This document shows positions 8,460 through 18,700 of a stretch of 64,000 nucleotides of DNA, piece after piece. Source of the stretch: Spirosoma validum (lineage in GTDB: Bacteria > Bacteroidota > Bacteroidia > Cytophagales > Spirosomataceae); the NCBI RefSeq assembly GCF_014699035.1, contig NZ_JACXAA010000014.1:62001-126000 (forward strand), written 5' to 3'. The notes under the pieces were generated by a model. That model searched no databases and was not told the origin of the DNA. It saw only the letters and a program-made list of their open reading frames with translations. The translations under genes were made by a program, and so were the position numbers. Each line of letters opens with the position of its first letter. The stretch's first letter is position 1.

Positions 8460-10511
8460 TTAGTAACTCAATCCTTCGTCGTACTTAAACAAGGGGTAAG
8501 CTGCTCCTTCACGGTAGCCCGGTACGTCTTCCTTCTGTTGTTTAGCGGCTGCTTCAGAAATTGGGGTGGTAAACGGCATTTTGCCCGTTGGCTTGAATTT
8601 ACCCGTCACAATATCGAGCAGCGCGTCAGGTGTTGTACCAAACGTGGCCAGAATTCCGGGAATAGTGCCTTTCGTTTTGTCATTATACACCTCATCGATC
8701 ACCCACGGACTAGTATAGTTAATGGCCAGAATCGTCGGTTTTTTCGCCATCAACTGATTCAGGTACGTAACGTCGACCGCGCATTTCGACAGCGAAAGTT
8801 CGAGCGGAGAGCCATCGGAAAGAAACAGGGGCTGAATCGAGGGGGTAAGCCATACCAGAATAACATCGGCGGCCTCCGGTGTGCTGACAAACTCAACAGG
8901 GTACGAACGGTCCTGGCCCGAGAAAACAATGCCCGGTCCCGAAGCGGGGGCTCCGTACCGTTTCTGATACGTTTCAAAATACACTTTCGTCCTGGCTTTC
9001 AGTGGGAGTATTTTCGTATCGTTCCGTAACAACACGATGGATTTCCGTAACGCGACCTCCGCCCGTTCGCGGAATTTTGCATTTCCGGCGATCCGTTCGG
9101 CGGCCTCTTCATCTACGTACGGATTCTCGAACAGACCCAGATCAAATTTTTCCCGTAATAAACGTAGCACCGAATCATCGACCAGCGTCACCAACCCCTG
9201 ATCGCTTTTTACGGCTTCCAGTAGTTTGACGGGGTTGGCATTACCGGAGTATAGGTTGACGCCCGCTTCCAGACTTTTTTTGTACCGCTCGGTTAACGAT
9301 AAACTTTCAACGCCCCAGGGCATCATATCGATGGGGCCGGTGTCGGAATTAATGATACCCGTAAATCCCAGTTCTTTCCGGAGTAAATCCTGTAGTATTC
9401 CTTTGTTGTAGGCGTAGGCAACTTCCTCGTACTTAGTCCCGACCGGCATGGAATAATAAGGCATGATGGATGAAGTACCTGCTTTGATGGCGGCTCTGAA
9501 CGGAATCAGGTTATTTTTGAACATACTACCCGGAAAGACTTCCTGCTTACCAAACTCAAAATGAGGGTCGTGCCCGTTTTTAGTGGCGCCACCGCCCGGA
9601 AAATGTTTGGTGGTCAGGGCCACCGAAGCAGGTCCCAGTTTCGGTCCCTGAAATCCCAGAACAACTTCCGTCATAACCTGACCTGCCCAGTCTGCGTTCT
9701 CGCCGAACGTACCGTCAACGCGCTGCCAGCGGGGTTCGGTTGCGATGTCAGCCATGTACATGTACCCTTTCCGTAATCCCACAGCGACCCACTCCTGCCG
9801 GGCAATATCGGCAAACTCACGAACCAATTTCAGGTCCCGCATGGCCGATAAACCCAGTTCACCGGGCCAGTTGGAAAAAGCCGTTTTGCCGACGCTGGTT
9901 CCCATCGCGGCCGTCGCCGTGACGTGATTCCGGGGATTGGACGTTATAATCGCCGGAATACCCAGCGGCTGGGATTCGCAGAGCGCCTGTAGTTTGTTGG
10001 CCCATTCTGCCGTTGTTCGGGCGCTTACGTTAGCCCTGAGAATAAAATGGCGGAGATGAAATTGTGTAACCCCTTTGGTTGTACCCGCTACGTTCATAAC
10101 GGGCGTTGCCAGCGGCTTTCGGGTAAACATATTGTTGGGCTGGACAACATCATCCTCGCTAAAGTCCGCCGTGATCGGTTCGTTCGAACGCTGTGCACCC
10201 GGATTGAACATGGACGGTTCGTTCTTCAACCGGGAATCGCTGATGAGCATGAACCCTACTTTCTGCTCAAGCGACATTCTGGTCAGCAAATCCCGGCTTC
10301 GCTCGTCGGTCGGCAGGCGCCAGTCTTCGTATTTATCCAGCTGGCCGTTTTGATTCAGATCCTTGAATGTCAGCCCATTCACCGTCAAAATCTTTGCGGA
10401 TCGGTGGCCCAGGGCGGGCTGTTGGCGTGATTGCGCTGACAGTGTTGCGGTAGCGAGTGTTACAGTCGCCAGCAGAAATGCCAGCCTTAACAGAACGTAT
10501 TGATCATGCAT
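8460..10511 (-). CDS. Secreted glycoside hydrolase family 3 enzyme
   Basis: The 683-residue protein has a signal peptide (to about residue 26), a short calcium-loop-like segment (DLNQNGQLDKYEDWR, 51-65), and a GH3 TIM barrel. Recognisable GH3 motifs are RWQRVDGTFGEN (261-272), KHFPGGG (302-308), and GFTGIINSDTG with the likely nucleophile Asp390. A second alpha/beta domain with KSIVLLRNDTKILPL follows. GH3 enzymes remove beta-linked glucose, xylose or GlcNAc units. The NagZ-type Asp-His dyad loop is not present in its usual form, so hexosaminidase of the NagZ kind is less likely. It is the last gene of the minus-strand sialic acid operon, 68 nt after the permease, and may trim sialylated glycans in the periplasm. 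Confidence 0.85.
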   Translation of the reverse strand: MHDQYVLLRLAFLLATVTLATATLSAQSRQQPALGHRSAKILTVNGLTFKDLNQNGQLDKYEDWRLPTDERSRDLLTRMSLEQKVGFMLISDSRLKNEPSMFNPGAQRSNEPITADFSEDDVVQPNNMFTRKPLATPVMNVAGTTKGVTQFHLRHFILRANVSARTTAEWANKLQALCESQPLGIPAIITSNPRNHVTATAAMGTSVGKTAFSNWPGELGLSAMRDLKLVREFADIARQEWVAVGLRKGYMYMADIATEPRWQRVDGTFGENADWAGQVMTEVVLGFQGPKLGPASVALTTKHFPGGGATKNGHDPHFEFGKQEVFPGSMFKNNLIPFRAAIKAGTSSIMPYYSMPVGTKYEEVAYAYNKGILQDLLRKELGFTGIINSDTGPIDMMPWGVESLSLTERYKKSLEAGVNLYSGNANPVKLLEAVKSDQGLVTLVDDSVLRLLREKFDLGLFENPYVDEEAAERIAGNAKFRERAEVALRKSIVLLRNDTKILPLKARTKVYFETYQKRYGAPASGPGIVFSGQDRSYPVEFVSTPEAADVILVWLTPSIQPLFLSDGSPLELSLSKCAVDVTYLNQLMAKKPTILAINYTSPWVIDEVYNDKTKGTIPGILATFGTTPDALLDIVTGKFKPTGKMPFTTPISEAAAKQQKEDVPGYREGAAYPLFKYDEGLSY

Positions 10512-10579
10512 AGGTCTCCTGAGGTTAAAGATGTCGTTTAGGGGAAGTCGTTGATAACAAATACCAATTGTACGCTTAG

Positions 10580-11851
10580 TTACCCATCAACAGCCACGAA
10601 ATCATTAACCTTTGGTTTCAGAAAATACAACTGAACCAGTAAGGCCACCAGCACAATACCCGATAGCATGGCGAAATCCGATCCCAGATGACCCGAATCG
10701 GTAGATTTCCCTAACCAGTTCGTAATCAGAGCACCCGCAAATACGCCGGTCATATTCATGATGCCATAAGCCGTCGCCCGACTTCGTGCCGGTACAAACT
10801 GACACAGAATGGGCATGTTGTTGGCGTCGAACATCCCGAATCCAAAACCGAAGCATAGCGCTGCACCGATCACGTGGACCAGCGAATCGCCAAAACCGAT
10901 CAGCATCAATGACGGTATGGTTAAAGACAGACCAATAGCACTCGTGTAAATCCGCCCCCGGATGTTCGTTTGCACCCATCGGTCGAACAAAATACCGCCG
11001 AATAATACACCCAGGAAGGAAGACGTAGCAATGGTGATGGTAGACAATGGCCCGGCTGTGGCCATGTCGATGTTCAGGTTCGTCGCAAAGAGCGTAGGCA
11101 GCCAGTTCTTCGTGGCCCAACCGGGCAGGCTGGGAATAGCGTAGTAAAACAGAATGACCCAGAACGACGTATTGGCCAGCAGCAAACCGAGCCCCTTCGT
11201 TAGTGACGTTCGGCTTGTCATCGTTAGCGCATCGGATTGGGTCAAGGGTACAGCATCCCGATTGATTTCTCTCAGAAAAAAACTTAGAACCACCGCATAC
11301 ACCACACCAACCAGACCGAATCCCTGAAAAGCCGTATGCCAGGAATAGGATTCAGCCAGCGTTGCCCCAAACCCGCCCAACGCCTGCCCCATGTACAGAC
11401 CCGTCATGTGGATACCAACGGCCAGTGATCTTGTTTTAGACGAATGAAAGTCGGCAATCAGCGATAAGCCAGCCGGGATGTATAAGGCTTCACTGATACC
11501 CATAATAGCCCGCAGCCAATAGAGCTGATTGAACGTAGTGGCGTAGCCCATCGAGAACGTAACACCCGACCAGACGAATAAACTGCCCACAATCAGCCAC
11601 TTCCGATTGAACCGATCGGCGACAATGCCCGAAACCGGACTCATGAAGCCATAAATCCAAAGGAAAATGGCCATCAACTGTCCGAAATTGGTGGCCGATT
11701 GTAATTCATCAATATCGACCTGCATCGACGGGCGCATGGTCGCCAGCATTTGCCGATCCATGTAATTCAGCATGGCAACCACCCATAAAAGCCCAACCAA
11801 CACCCACGGGTACGTTTTGCTGGGTAGACGGGCTGTATTGTCGTTCATCAT
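10580..11851 (-). CDS. MFS permease, probable sialic acid transporter
   Basis: The 423-residue protein has about twelve hydrophobic segments and major-facilitator motifs: LNYMDRQMLATMRP after the first helix, GIVADRFNRKW as motif A, and GISEALYIPAGLSLIADF. This pattern is that of the anion:cation symporter (ACS) subgroup, which carries hexuronates and other organic acids and includes sialic acid permeases of Bacteroidota nanLET-type clusters. It starts 10 nt after the NanM-like gene stop, and nanA lies further upstream in the same operon, so inner membrane uptake of N-acetylneuraminate is the natural reading. The substrate assignment rests on context alone; I do not assign a symbol. Confidence 0.8.
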   Translation of the reverse strand: MMNDNTARLPSKTYPWVLVGLLWVVAMLNYMDRQMLATMRPSMQVDIDELQSATNFGQLMAIFLWIYGFMSPVSGIVADRFNRKWLIVGSLFVWSGVTFSMGYATTFNQLYWLRAIMGISEALYIPAGLSLIADFHSSKTRSLAVGIHMTGLYMGQALGGFGATLAESYSWHTAFQGFGLVGVVYAVVLSFFLREINRDAVPLTQSDALTMTSRTSLTKGLGLLLANTSFWVILFYYAIPSLPGWATKNWLPTLFATNLNIDMATAGPLSTITIATSSFLGVLFGGILFDRWVQTNIRGRIYTSAIGLSLTIPSLMLIGFGDSLVHVIGAALCFGFGFGMFDANNMPILCQFVPARSRATAYGIMNMTGVFAGALITNWLGKSTDSGHLGSDFAMLSGIVLVALLVQLYFLKPKVNDFVAVDG

Positions 11852-11861
11852 GTAGGGTTAA

Positions 11862-13064
11862 TCAATGAATTGAAATCTTCCAGATCGTGGGTGTTCGAAT
11901 GCCGGGGCTTACCTCACCACTCGGTATGATGAAATGATCTTTCCAGCGTACAATTGGCGTTGTTACTGGCGTCGGGAACGGCAACGTATCGACCACAGAC
12001 CAGGTTTTCGTTACGGTCCGAAATTGCCAGACGGTTCTGTTAAAACCCGGATGCTTGATCTGTAAATCGTTACGTTCTGACGTGAGTCGGATTTTCTCCT
12101 TACCAGCTGGTTGCTCTTTCAGGCGATTATTCAGAGCTTCAATCTGCCGAAGCCGCTGCCCGTCGTCACCCCCGAATACGAGTAACGAATTGAGCCCAGA
12201 TGCGACAACCTGATGGGCCGCCAGCGTTTGGGGTAAGTCGGGTAATCGTTCCCACTGGTTCAGCGAAATATGGTACTCATAGGCATCCGAATAGACGGTT
12301 GTTACGCCTTCCACTGTCTGCCGACCACCCACTACGTACAGCGATTGGCCCGTGCCGTTCAATTGAGTTGTCATGGCCGTATACGCTCTGGCCGGGCCGG
12401 GTAAATCAGCCAGCTTTTGCCAACCGGTTGTTGGTTCCTTCAGGTCAAGTCTATACAAACCTTTCTCCGTTCCCCCATTTGATTCGCCACCAAAGACGTA
12501 TAGTTTATTCGCCGAAACTGTAGCCGCCAGATTCGCCAGTGGCATGGGCAAAGGCGGAAGTGGTTTCTGTTCGAGGGTAGCCGACGACGGATTCCAGTTC
12601 AGGCTAAACACATCGGCGAATCGCTGTTTGTCATCACTTCCGCCCAGACAAATAAGTTGTTCATTCCAGCTCACAGACCCACCATACGCCCGTACCCGAT
12701 CCAATTGCTGCGTTGATTGCCACTGATACGTATCGCCTTTGTGTACCAGTACGTACACGGTCGAATGCCAGACTTTTGTACCGCCCTGCCAGGGAAATCC
12801 GTTCGGGAAATTAGCCCCACCCGCCACAATCAGCGCATCATGGCTAACCCCCGCAAAGGCACCCGCTACGCCCAAATTCGGCCGACCATGCTGCGCAGGT
12901 AAATCCGGCAGCCGAACGTATTGACATGACACACTTTCGCTCACCGGGTTAAAACCCGGCGCAGTTGATAATTGGCTACGTTTTGCGCCGGGCTTTAATC
13001 CGGTGAGCGAAAAGCCTAGAACCATAAGCCCCAGAATACCAATCTGTTTAGTCCGCGCTGACAT
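11862..13064 (-). CDS. nanM: NanM-like kelch-repeat N-acetylneuraminate mutarotase
   Basis: I place the start at ATG 13064, which begins a signal peptide (MSARTKQIGILGLMVLGF); an earlier ATG at 13091 would only add nine residues. The 400-residue product shows kelch blades and two stretches typical of NanM: GAFAGVSHDALIVAGGANFP near the start of the propeller and SGEVSPGIRTPTIW near the C-terminus. NanM converts alpha- to beta-N-acetylneuraminate after sialidase action in the periplasm, speeding use by permease and lyase. The gene overlaps the nanA stop by 17 nt. Residues about 18-43, between signal and propeller, are encoded by a REP-like palindrome (12935-13012), which is odd and described separately. 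Confidence 0.85.
   Translation of the reverse strand: MSARTKQIGILGLMVLGFSLTGLKPGAKRSQLSTAPGFNPVSESVSCQYVRLPDLPAQHGRPNLGVAGAFAGVSHDALIVAGGANFPNGFPWQGGTKVWHSTVYVLVHKGDTYQWQSTQQLDRVRAYGGSVSWNEQLICLGGSDDKQRFADVFSLNWNPSSATLEQKPLPPLPMPLANLAATVSANKLYVFGGESNGGTEKGLYRLDLKEPTTGWQKLADLPGPARAYTAMTTQLNGTGQSLYVVGGRQTVEGVTTVYSDAYEYHISLNQWERLPDLPQTLAAHQVVASGLNSLLVFGGDDGQRLRQIEALNNRLKEQPAGKEKIRLTSERNDLQIKHPGFNRTVWQFRTVTKTWSVVDTLPFPTPVTTPIVRWKDHFIIPSGEVSPGIRTPTIWKISIH
12935..13012. repeat. REP-like palindrome inside the nanM coding sequence
   Basis: The arms 12935-12963 and 12984-13012 pair over 29 bp with two mismatches. Each arm contains its own small CCGGGTTnnAACCCGG-like hairpin, the same design as the intergenic palindromes at 14047, 21174, 44565 and 49204. 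Here it is translated in frame as part of the nanM-like protein, between the signal peptide and the propeller. Confidence 0.85.
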
Positions 13065-13995
13065 CAGCCGATACGGGCATCTGAGAAGCATAGGCGTAAA
13101 AATCGATTTCGTCCAGATCGTTCAGGAATTGCCCGTATTGTTCGGTCGACATATTCGCGATTGGTAGTCGGAACTCACCGCAGTCGAGACCGACGGCCCG
13201 CATGTAGGCTTTGCCCGTTGCGATACCGCCGTATTTACCCAATAGCTTGACAACGGCGATGGACTTATCCTGACACTGCCGCGCTTTCTCCAGATCGCCC
13301 GCGTCGAAAGCCGCCATGAGCTCGTGATAGACTGGAGCCGCGTAATTGAACGTACTACCCACGGCCCCGCGGGCGCCCATGGCCATAGCTGCCAGGAAGA
13401 CTTCATCCCACCCCCACAAAATATCGTACTTCTGATTCCCGAACAGCACACACCGCCGGTAGTCCATCAGGTCGTTGTGCGTGTATTTGATCCCGTAGAA
13501 ATTAGGCAATCGACCATCAATGCAGGCCAAAAAATCAATCATCGACAGGTTCGCACCCGTCAGAGCGGGAATGTGGTAGAAATAAAGACCCAGTTCAGGC
13601 GCGGCTTCGCCAATCTGGATGCAGAACTGAGCCAGCAGCTCGACATTAGCGGGCTTGAAATAAAATGGGGCCAGTACCGCTACCGCCTGAAAACCAGCAC
13701 GTGATGCCTCCTGCGCCAGCCGTTTACTTTCTTCCAGCGACGTACCGCCAACCAGCATAATCTTCTGCAAACGGGGTTCATCGACCTGCCCCCAGGCGCG
13801 GAGCAACTCCAGCTTTTCCGGATACGACAGCGATACGCCCTCCCCCGTTGAGCCCCCGACGAAAGCGCCTTTGACGCCGTTTTGCACAAGAAAATGGGCG
13901 TATTGGGGAATCAGGTCCAGGTTTAAACGGCCGTCGGCATGCATTGGCGTGAAGGGAGCAGCAACCAGTCCTTCAGTCTTTGGAATATTTGACAT
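13048..13995 (-). CDS. nanA: N-acetylneuraminate lyase
   Basis: This 315-residue TIM-barrel enzyme belongs to the DHDPS/NAL family. The carboxylate-binding GGSTGEG motif is at 47-53, the catalytic tyrosine Tyr140 lies in YFYHIP, and the Schiff-base lysine Lys170 in YGIKYTHND. YFYHIP followed by ALTG favours the sialic acid lyase branch over dihydrodipicolinate synthase. It splits N-acetylneuraminate into ManNAc and pyruvate in the cytoplasm. It overlaps nanM by 17 nt and follows susD across a palindrome. ManNAc can then be converted to GlcNAc by the epimerase encoded at 21292-22500; no ManNAc kinase is seen in the window. Confidence 0.93.
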   Translation of the reverse strand: MSNIPKTEGLVAAPFTPMHADGRLNLDLIPQYAHFLVQNGVKGAFVGGSTGEGVSLSYPEKLELLRAWGQVDEPRLQKIMLVGGTSLEESKRLAQEASRAGFQAVAVLAPFYFKPANVELLAQFCIQIGEAAPELGLYFYHIPALTGANLSMIDFLACIDGRLPNFYGIKYTHNDLMDYRRCVLFGNQKYDILWGWDEVFLAAMAMGARGAVGSTFNYAAPVYHELMAAFDAGDLEKARQCQDKSIAVVKLLGKYGGIATGKAYMRAVGLDCGEFRLPIANMSTEQYGQFLNDLDEIDFYAYASQMPVSADVSAD

Positions 13996-14046
13996 AAAAA
14001 AAGAGATAAAAACCTAATCGCTGAAAATAACTTAGAACACAAATTT

Positions 14047-14155
14047 TGTCGTGGTGTCGGGTTCTCAAACCCGACACGCTGGCGTCAGCCAACCGCTCCA
14101 CCCGGAAATGTGTCGGCGGTCCGCCGTTGCGGTTTGAGAACCCGACACCACGACA
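14047..14155. repeat. REP-like inverted pair between susD and nanA
   Basis: Perfect 25-bp arms, 14047-14071 and 14131-14155, enclose 59 nt. The arm contains a hairpin of the form GTCGGGTTnnnAAACCCGAC preceded by GTGGT. It fills the 181-nt gap between the susD stop and the nanA start, so it may act as a partial terminator or mRNA stabiliser that lowers enzyme expression relative to SusCD. Confidence 0.85.
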
Positions 14156-14176
14156 GATAGCCTGCTTAACATCAAC

Positions 14177-15700
14177 TCAATACCCCGACGTTTGAACCAG
14201 TTTCGGATCGGTATTCAGCATCGTTATCGAAATGGGTAGCACCAGCTTGAACGCTTGCGTGGCGGGCAAATAAACCGGGTTGACAGCCGCAAACACATAT
14301 GCATTCCCCGCCCGACGTAACGCCCACCAGCGTTTACCTTCGCCAATGAACTCCCGCAGGTATTCGTCCAGAATGGCGTTCATGTTCGCTTCCGGCGTTC
14401 CGTTCGTATACGTAGTGAATCCTGTTCCGTACGCCCGCGCCCGAATAGCGTTGATGTCGACTGATGGATCATTGCCTAGTTTCGTATTCGCTTCGGCCAG
14501 CAGCAACAGCACGTCGGCATACCGATAAATGGGAAAGTCATTGTCATACAGTTGTATACCCGAATCAACACGGCCAATGAATTTGGTCAGCATGACGCCC
14601 GCAATCGGAAAACCAGCTGCGTTGCGATACATGACCCGAAACGATGGGCGAACGCGCTGATCTTTGGCGTTACTTAGTTTCGTAATCGTAGCGCTGGACA
14701 TGCCCACCCGGCTGGCTCCACCCACCAGCGGATATACCGAATTCACGGCCGCCCCCGGCCCTGGAATTGCATCGAACAGCAACGTACCAGCCTGCGTCGT
14801 GTTGACTAGAAAGTTGCCATAAACGCCCTGCGTGGCTTCGTTTTTTTCGTAGTTGATCGCAAAAATGATTTCCTTGTTATTACTCTTTTTCGTCGGATCG
14901 AACACGTCGGTGAAGATCGCCTGTAAGCCTAGCGTAGGTAACGCTTTTACCTCTTCCAGGGCGGCTTTGGCTATCGTGAAATCAGCATTGCCACCGCCCA
15001 TGTGCGTACCCGACCAGATGAATACGTCGCCTTTCAGGGTAAGCGTAGCCGCCCGACTCCAGTTGACGCGCTTGGTCGCAAACGCATTGTTCCCGGCAAA
15101 CAGGGTCAGCGACTGCTCCAGATCGCTTTTAATTTGTTTCATCACCTCATCCGGCGTCGATCGCGCTTTGTATAGATCGGTCAGGTTATCTATCGAGGTA
15201 ACGGGTTCTGTTGTGAGCGGCACACCGCCCCAGGTACGTAACAGGGTGTAATACACATAGGCCCGCATGCCATACATTTCCGCCAGGTACGTCTTGCGTC
15301 GGGCGTCGTCGAGGGGAGCCGCGGGAAACAGTTTGATGACCGTATTGATGCGGTCGATTAGGCTGTAAAATCCACCCCAATTGTCGAGCGGTACGTTCGT
15401 GGCGCTGATGTTGTGCGACCAAAGTTGTTTCAGTCCCGCGTCTTCCGATTCAGTAAACAGGCCATCGGCCCAGACGTCGGAACGCATTTCACCCAGCGTA
15501 AATAACGTGCTGTGATACGTTCGGAAGGAGGAATACACGCCCGTGTATAACGTCAGGGCAGCATTCGCATCGGCCAACACTAGACTCTGGTTGAGCGAGG
15601 TCTGCGGAACGACTTCGTTGAGTTGATTCTGGCAGGAAAACAGGCCGGAACTGGCAACCAGACAGCCGAATAAAGCAAGGATTACTATATAAGTTTTCAT
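14177..15700 (-). CDS. SusD/RagB-family glycan-binding lipoprotein of the sialic acid locus
   Basis: The 507-residue protein starts with a lipoprotein signal ending LFSC (Cys23). The mature part has SusD features: an N-terminal TPR-like helical region with LYTGVYSSFRTYH and MYGMRAYVYYTLLRTWGGVP, the late PIYRYADVLLLLAEA motif, and EYLREFIGEGKRWWALRR. SusD proteins cap their SusC partner on the cell surface and bind the glycan. The gene begins 18 nt after susC. With sialidase, lyase and mutarotase nearby, its ligand is probably sialylated oligosaccharide or free sialic acid. Confidence 0.93.
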   Translation of the reverse strand: MKTYIVILALFGCLVASSGLFSCQNQLNEVVPQTSLNQSLVLADANAALTLYTGVYSSFRTYHSTLFTLGEMRSDVWADGLFTESEDAGLKQLWSHNISATNVPLDNWGGFYSLIDRINTVIKLFPAAPLDDARRKTYLAEMYGMRAYVYYTLLRTWGGVPLTTEPVTSIDNLTDLYKARSTPDEVMKQIKSDLEQSLTLFAGNNAFATKRVNWSRAATLTLKGDVFIWSGTHMGGGNADFTIAKAALEEVKALPTLGLQAIFTDVFDPTKKSNNKEIIFAINYEKNEATQGVYGNFLVNTTQAGTLLFDAIPGPGAAVNSVYPLVGGASRVGMSSATITKLSNAKDQRVRPSFRVMYRNAAGFPIAGVMLTKFIGRVDSGIQLYDNDFPIYRYADVLLLLAEANTKLGNDPSVDINAIRARAYGTGFTTYTNGTPEANMNAILDEYLREFIGEGKRWWALRRAGNAYVFAAVNPVYLPATQAFKLVLPISITMLNTDPKLVQTSGY

Positions 15701-15718
15701 GAGTGTTCAGCTTGAGGA

Positions 15719-18700
15719 TTAAAGACTGATCGTGGCACCAAGCGTGGCCGTTCGGGGTAGCGGGAACCGACCGACATCGTTGCCGCCAACTTCCGGGAAC
15801 GTACCGTTATAGCCCGTGAAATAAACCAAGTTTGAGCCGGTTAGAAACACGCGAACGCTCTTGACCCGGTTACGTGCCATCCGTTCGAGAAGTTTGGCCG
15901 GCATATCGTAACTGAGCGTTACTTCGCGCATGGCCAGATAATCGCCTTTCTGCCAGAAGTTTGCAGGGGGTGTAGTGCTTCCGCCCGCATCGGTGAAGTA
16001 ATTCCGGCCGTAGTTGGCCCAGTAGTAGCGCGGCAACGTACCGTTCGGATTTTCAGGCGACCACGTATTCGTTACGTCGACGGGGCCGTTCTGCGAGCCC
16101 TGTACCTGCGACATCCCACGCAGATACGACTGATTGGCGATGATGAAACCCAGCGAGTAATCGAACTGGCCGTATAGGTTAAAGCCTTTCCAGGAGAGAT
16201 TTGACGAGAAACCGCCTTGTATGGTCGGCGTCGTGCGACCGACATACACATTATCGCGGTAGTCCAGCGTATCGTTCTTGTCCGTATCGCGCCAGCGGGC
16301 GTCGCCAAGCAGCTTGATTCGTTTGTTGGTGTACGGCAGGTACGTATTCAACAGACCGGCGCGTTCATCCAGTTGCGCCTGACTGGTGTAAATACCGTCG
16401 TGGATTGGTGCATAAATCTCATCCAGTCCTACCCGTTTGCCTTCCTGCAAACCACCTACCCAAACCAGCTTGTTCTGACCGGGATCGAAAATCTGAACGG
16501 CTCCCTGACGGTTGAGGTCCAGGCCGTTATTCGGCAGTTTCTTTGCGAAGTTCTTCACGTGAAAGAGGTTCGCGCTAACCGTCCAGGATACCCCGTTTGC
16601 ACTGGATGGTTTCAGTACGTTCGCTCTGATTTCCAGCTCGACACCCCGATTCTGAAGTTGACCCAGGTTCGTTACGTAGGAGCTGAATCCGGTCCAGGCA
16701 GGAATCGTTAGCGAGGTGATTTTATCGTAGACATTGCGGATAAAGTAGTCGGCAATAACCGTTACGCGGTTGTTCAGCAAACCGACATCGACCCCGAAAT
16801 TGAGTGTATTCGCCCGCTCCCACGTAAGGTTCGTGTTCGTAATGCCACCCGTTGCAAAACCAGGTTGACCGTTATACGTACCAACACTGCCGTACTGCGG
16901 GATTGTGGCGTAGTCGCCGATGAGGGGTTGGCCCGCGCTGTTGAGCGGGTTGATGCTGCCATTCTCGCCAAAGCTGATCCGGGGTTTAAGCGTTGATACG
17001 TACCGGCGCAGGAACGAGTTGGCGAAGAAATTCTCGTAGTGCATATTCCAGCCCAGCGACACGCCGGGGAAGAAACCGTATTGATTGGTAATAAGCTTGG
17101 ACGTACCGTCGTACCGCATGTTTACGTTCAGTAGATACGTATTGGCAAACGTGTAGTTGACCCGCCCGATCACGGAAGCCAGCCGCTGCCAGCTCGAAAA
17201 AGAAGACGTCGGTACGCCCACAGCGGCCGTTGAGGCCGATAGCCAGGGAATAAAATCGGTAGCCGCCAGGTTGGCCGTTGCGCCATAATCATACACGCGC
17301 GATTCAAAAAACTCGCCCCCGGCCAGCGCCGATACTGTGTGCTTACCAAAATCTTTGTTATATTGAAGGAACGCGTTGTAGGTATATTGACTAGCCCGCT
17401 GATTGGTAAACGATGAATTGCGGGTATTGACCAACGCCCCACCAGTTCCGTTGATGTACGCTTTGGTGAAACTTTCGCCCGTGGTATACCGGTAAAATCC
17501 CGATGCCGATGCCAGCGCCTTCAAACCCGGCAGGATCGTGTATTCCAGATTTAGTCCACCCGAATAGCGTTGCTCAAGCGTTTGGTTGTAAAACTTATCC
17601 CGGAAATAATTCGGGTTACCTAACGTACTGCCGTCCACGCCCGGAAGTTCAGCGCCTGTCAGGTCGTGAGTCAGTCGTACCGTGGGTGCAATACCTGTAA
17701 ATCGCTGAATAATGCCGCCATTAACACCACCACCCCCATCGGCAGTCAGGTAAGATGGCGTTGTTTTGGCACTATACCCCGATACGTTGAGGTTCACGAC
17801 CAGATTCTTGCCCACGTTCAGGCCGCCATTGAAGTTCATATTCATTCGGCTGAGCGACGAGCCAATGAGTGTACCAACGTCGCTGATGCTACCCAGTCCC
17901 AGCGAGAAATTGCCCTGGTCGTTACCCCCTGAAAAATTCAGGTAATGTTCATTGAGCGTTCCCTGCTGAAGGATCAGATCTTCCAACTGCCGTTGCGAGA
18001 TAGACCGATACAACAGACTATCCGTCTGATTCGCATTGAACGGATTTTTATCGAGCAGTAAATGATATTGTGGGTCGCTGAGCAGGTTCCGGTTGCTGTT
18101 GGAAACTAATTGCGTTGAATATTTTCCGTCGGGAGCGGTCCAGCCCGAGTTAACGCCCCAGCCCCAGGCACCGGTCAACTGGTTGCGGGCGTTATTCATT
18201 TCCGCCGTGTTGTTATCGGCCTGCGCGGCAGCGTAGCGGCTGGCCAGTCCGCGCCGGTTCCAGGTGATGTAGTCTTCTGCACTCATGTAGGCGAGTGGAT
18301 TGCGCCGGATGTAGTTGTTCGCCCGTTTGTAGCTATAGGTCACCGACGTCCGGCCTTTCTTGCCCTTTTTGGTCGTCACCAGAATCACGCCATTCGACGC
18401 CCGCGCTCCGTAAATAGCCGCCGAGGCCGCATCTTTAAGCAGGTCAATGCTTTCGACGTCCTCCATGTTGATACCAAAAAGTGAGGGAACAATCACACCA
18501 TCCAGTACGACTAGTGGCGAACCCGAGCCGTTAAAATCGGTTCCTCCCCGAAACACAATCGTTGGCGTTGATCCTGGCTGACCAGTTGTTTGCTGCACAC
18601 GCAGACCGGGTGCGGTTCCCTGCAACGCGGTGCCGACGTTGGTTCTCGGTACGGATTTAAAAACCGTCTGGTCAATCGTCGATACGGCACCGGTCAGAGT

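Noticed and set aside
8460..10511. GH3 gene as a NagZ-type beta-hexosaminidase
   Set aside because: The Asp-His dyad loop of NagZ is not in its normal form and the protein has the two-domain layout of glucosidase/xylosidase-like GH3 enzymes.
13048..13995. Dihydrodipicolinate synthase instead of sialic acid lyase
   Set aside because: The family is shared, but YFYHIP-ALTG and the position among sialidase, mutarotase and epimerase genes favour N-acetylneuraminate lyase.
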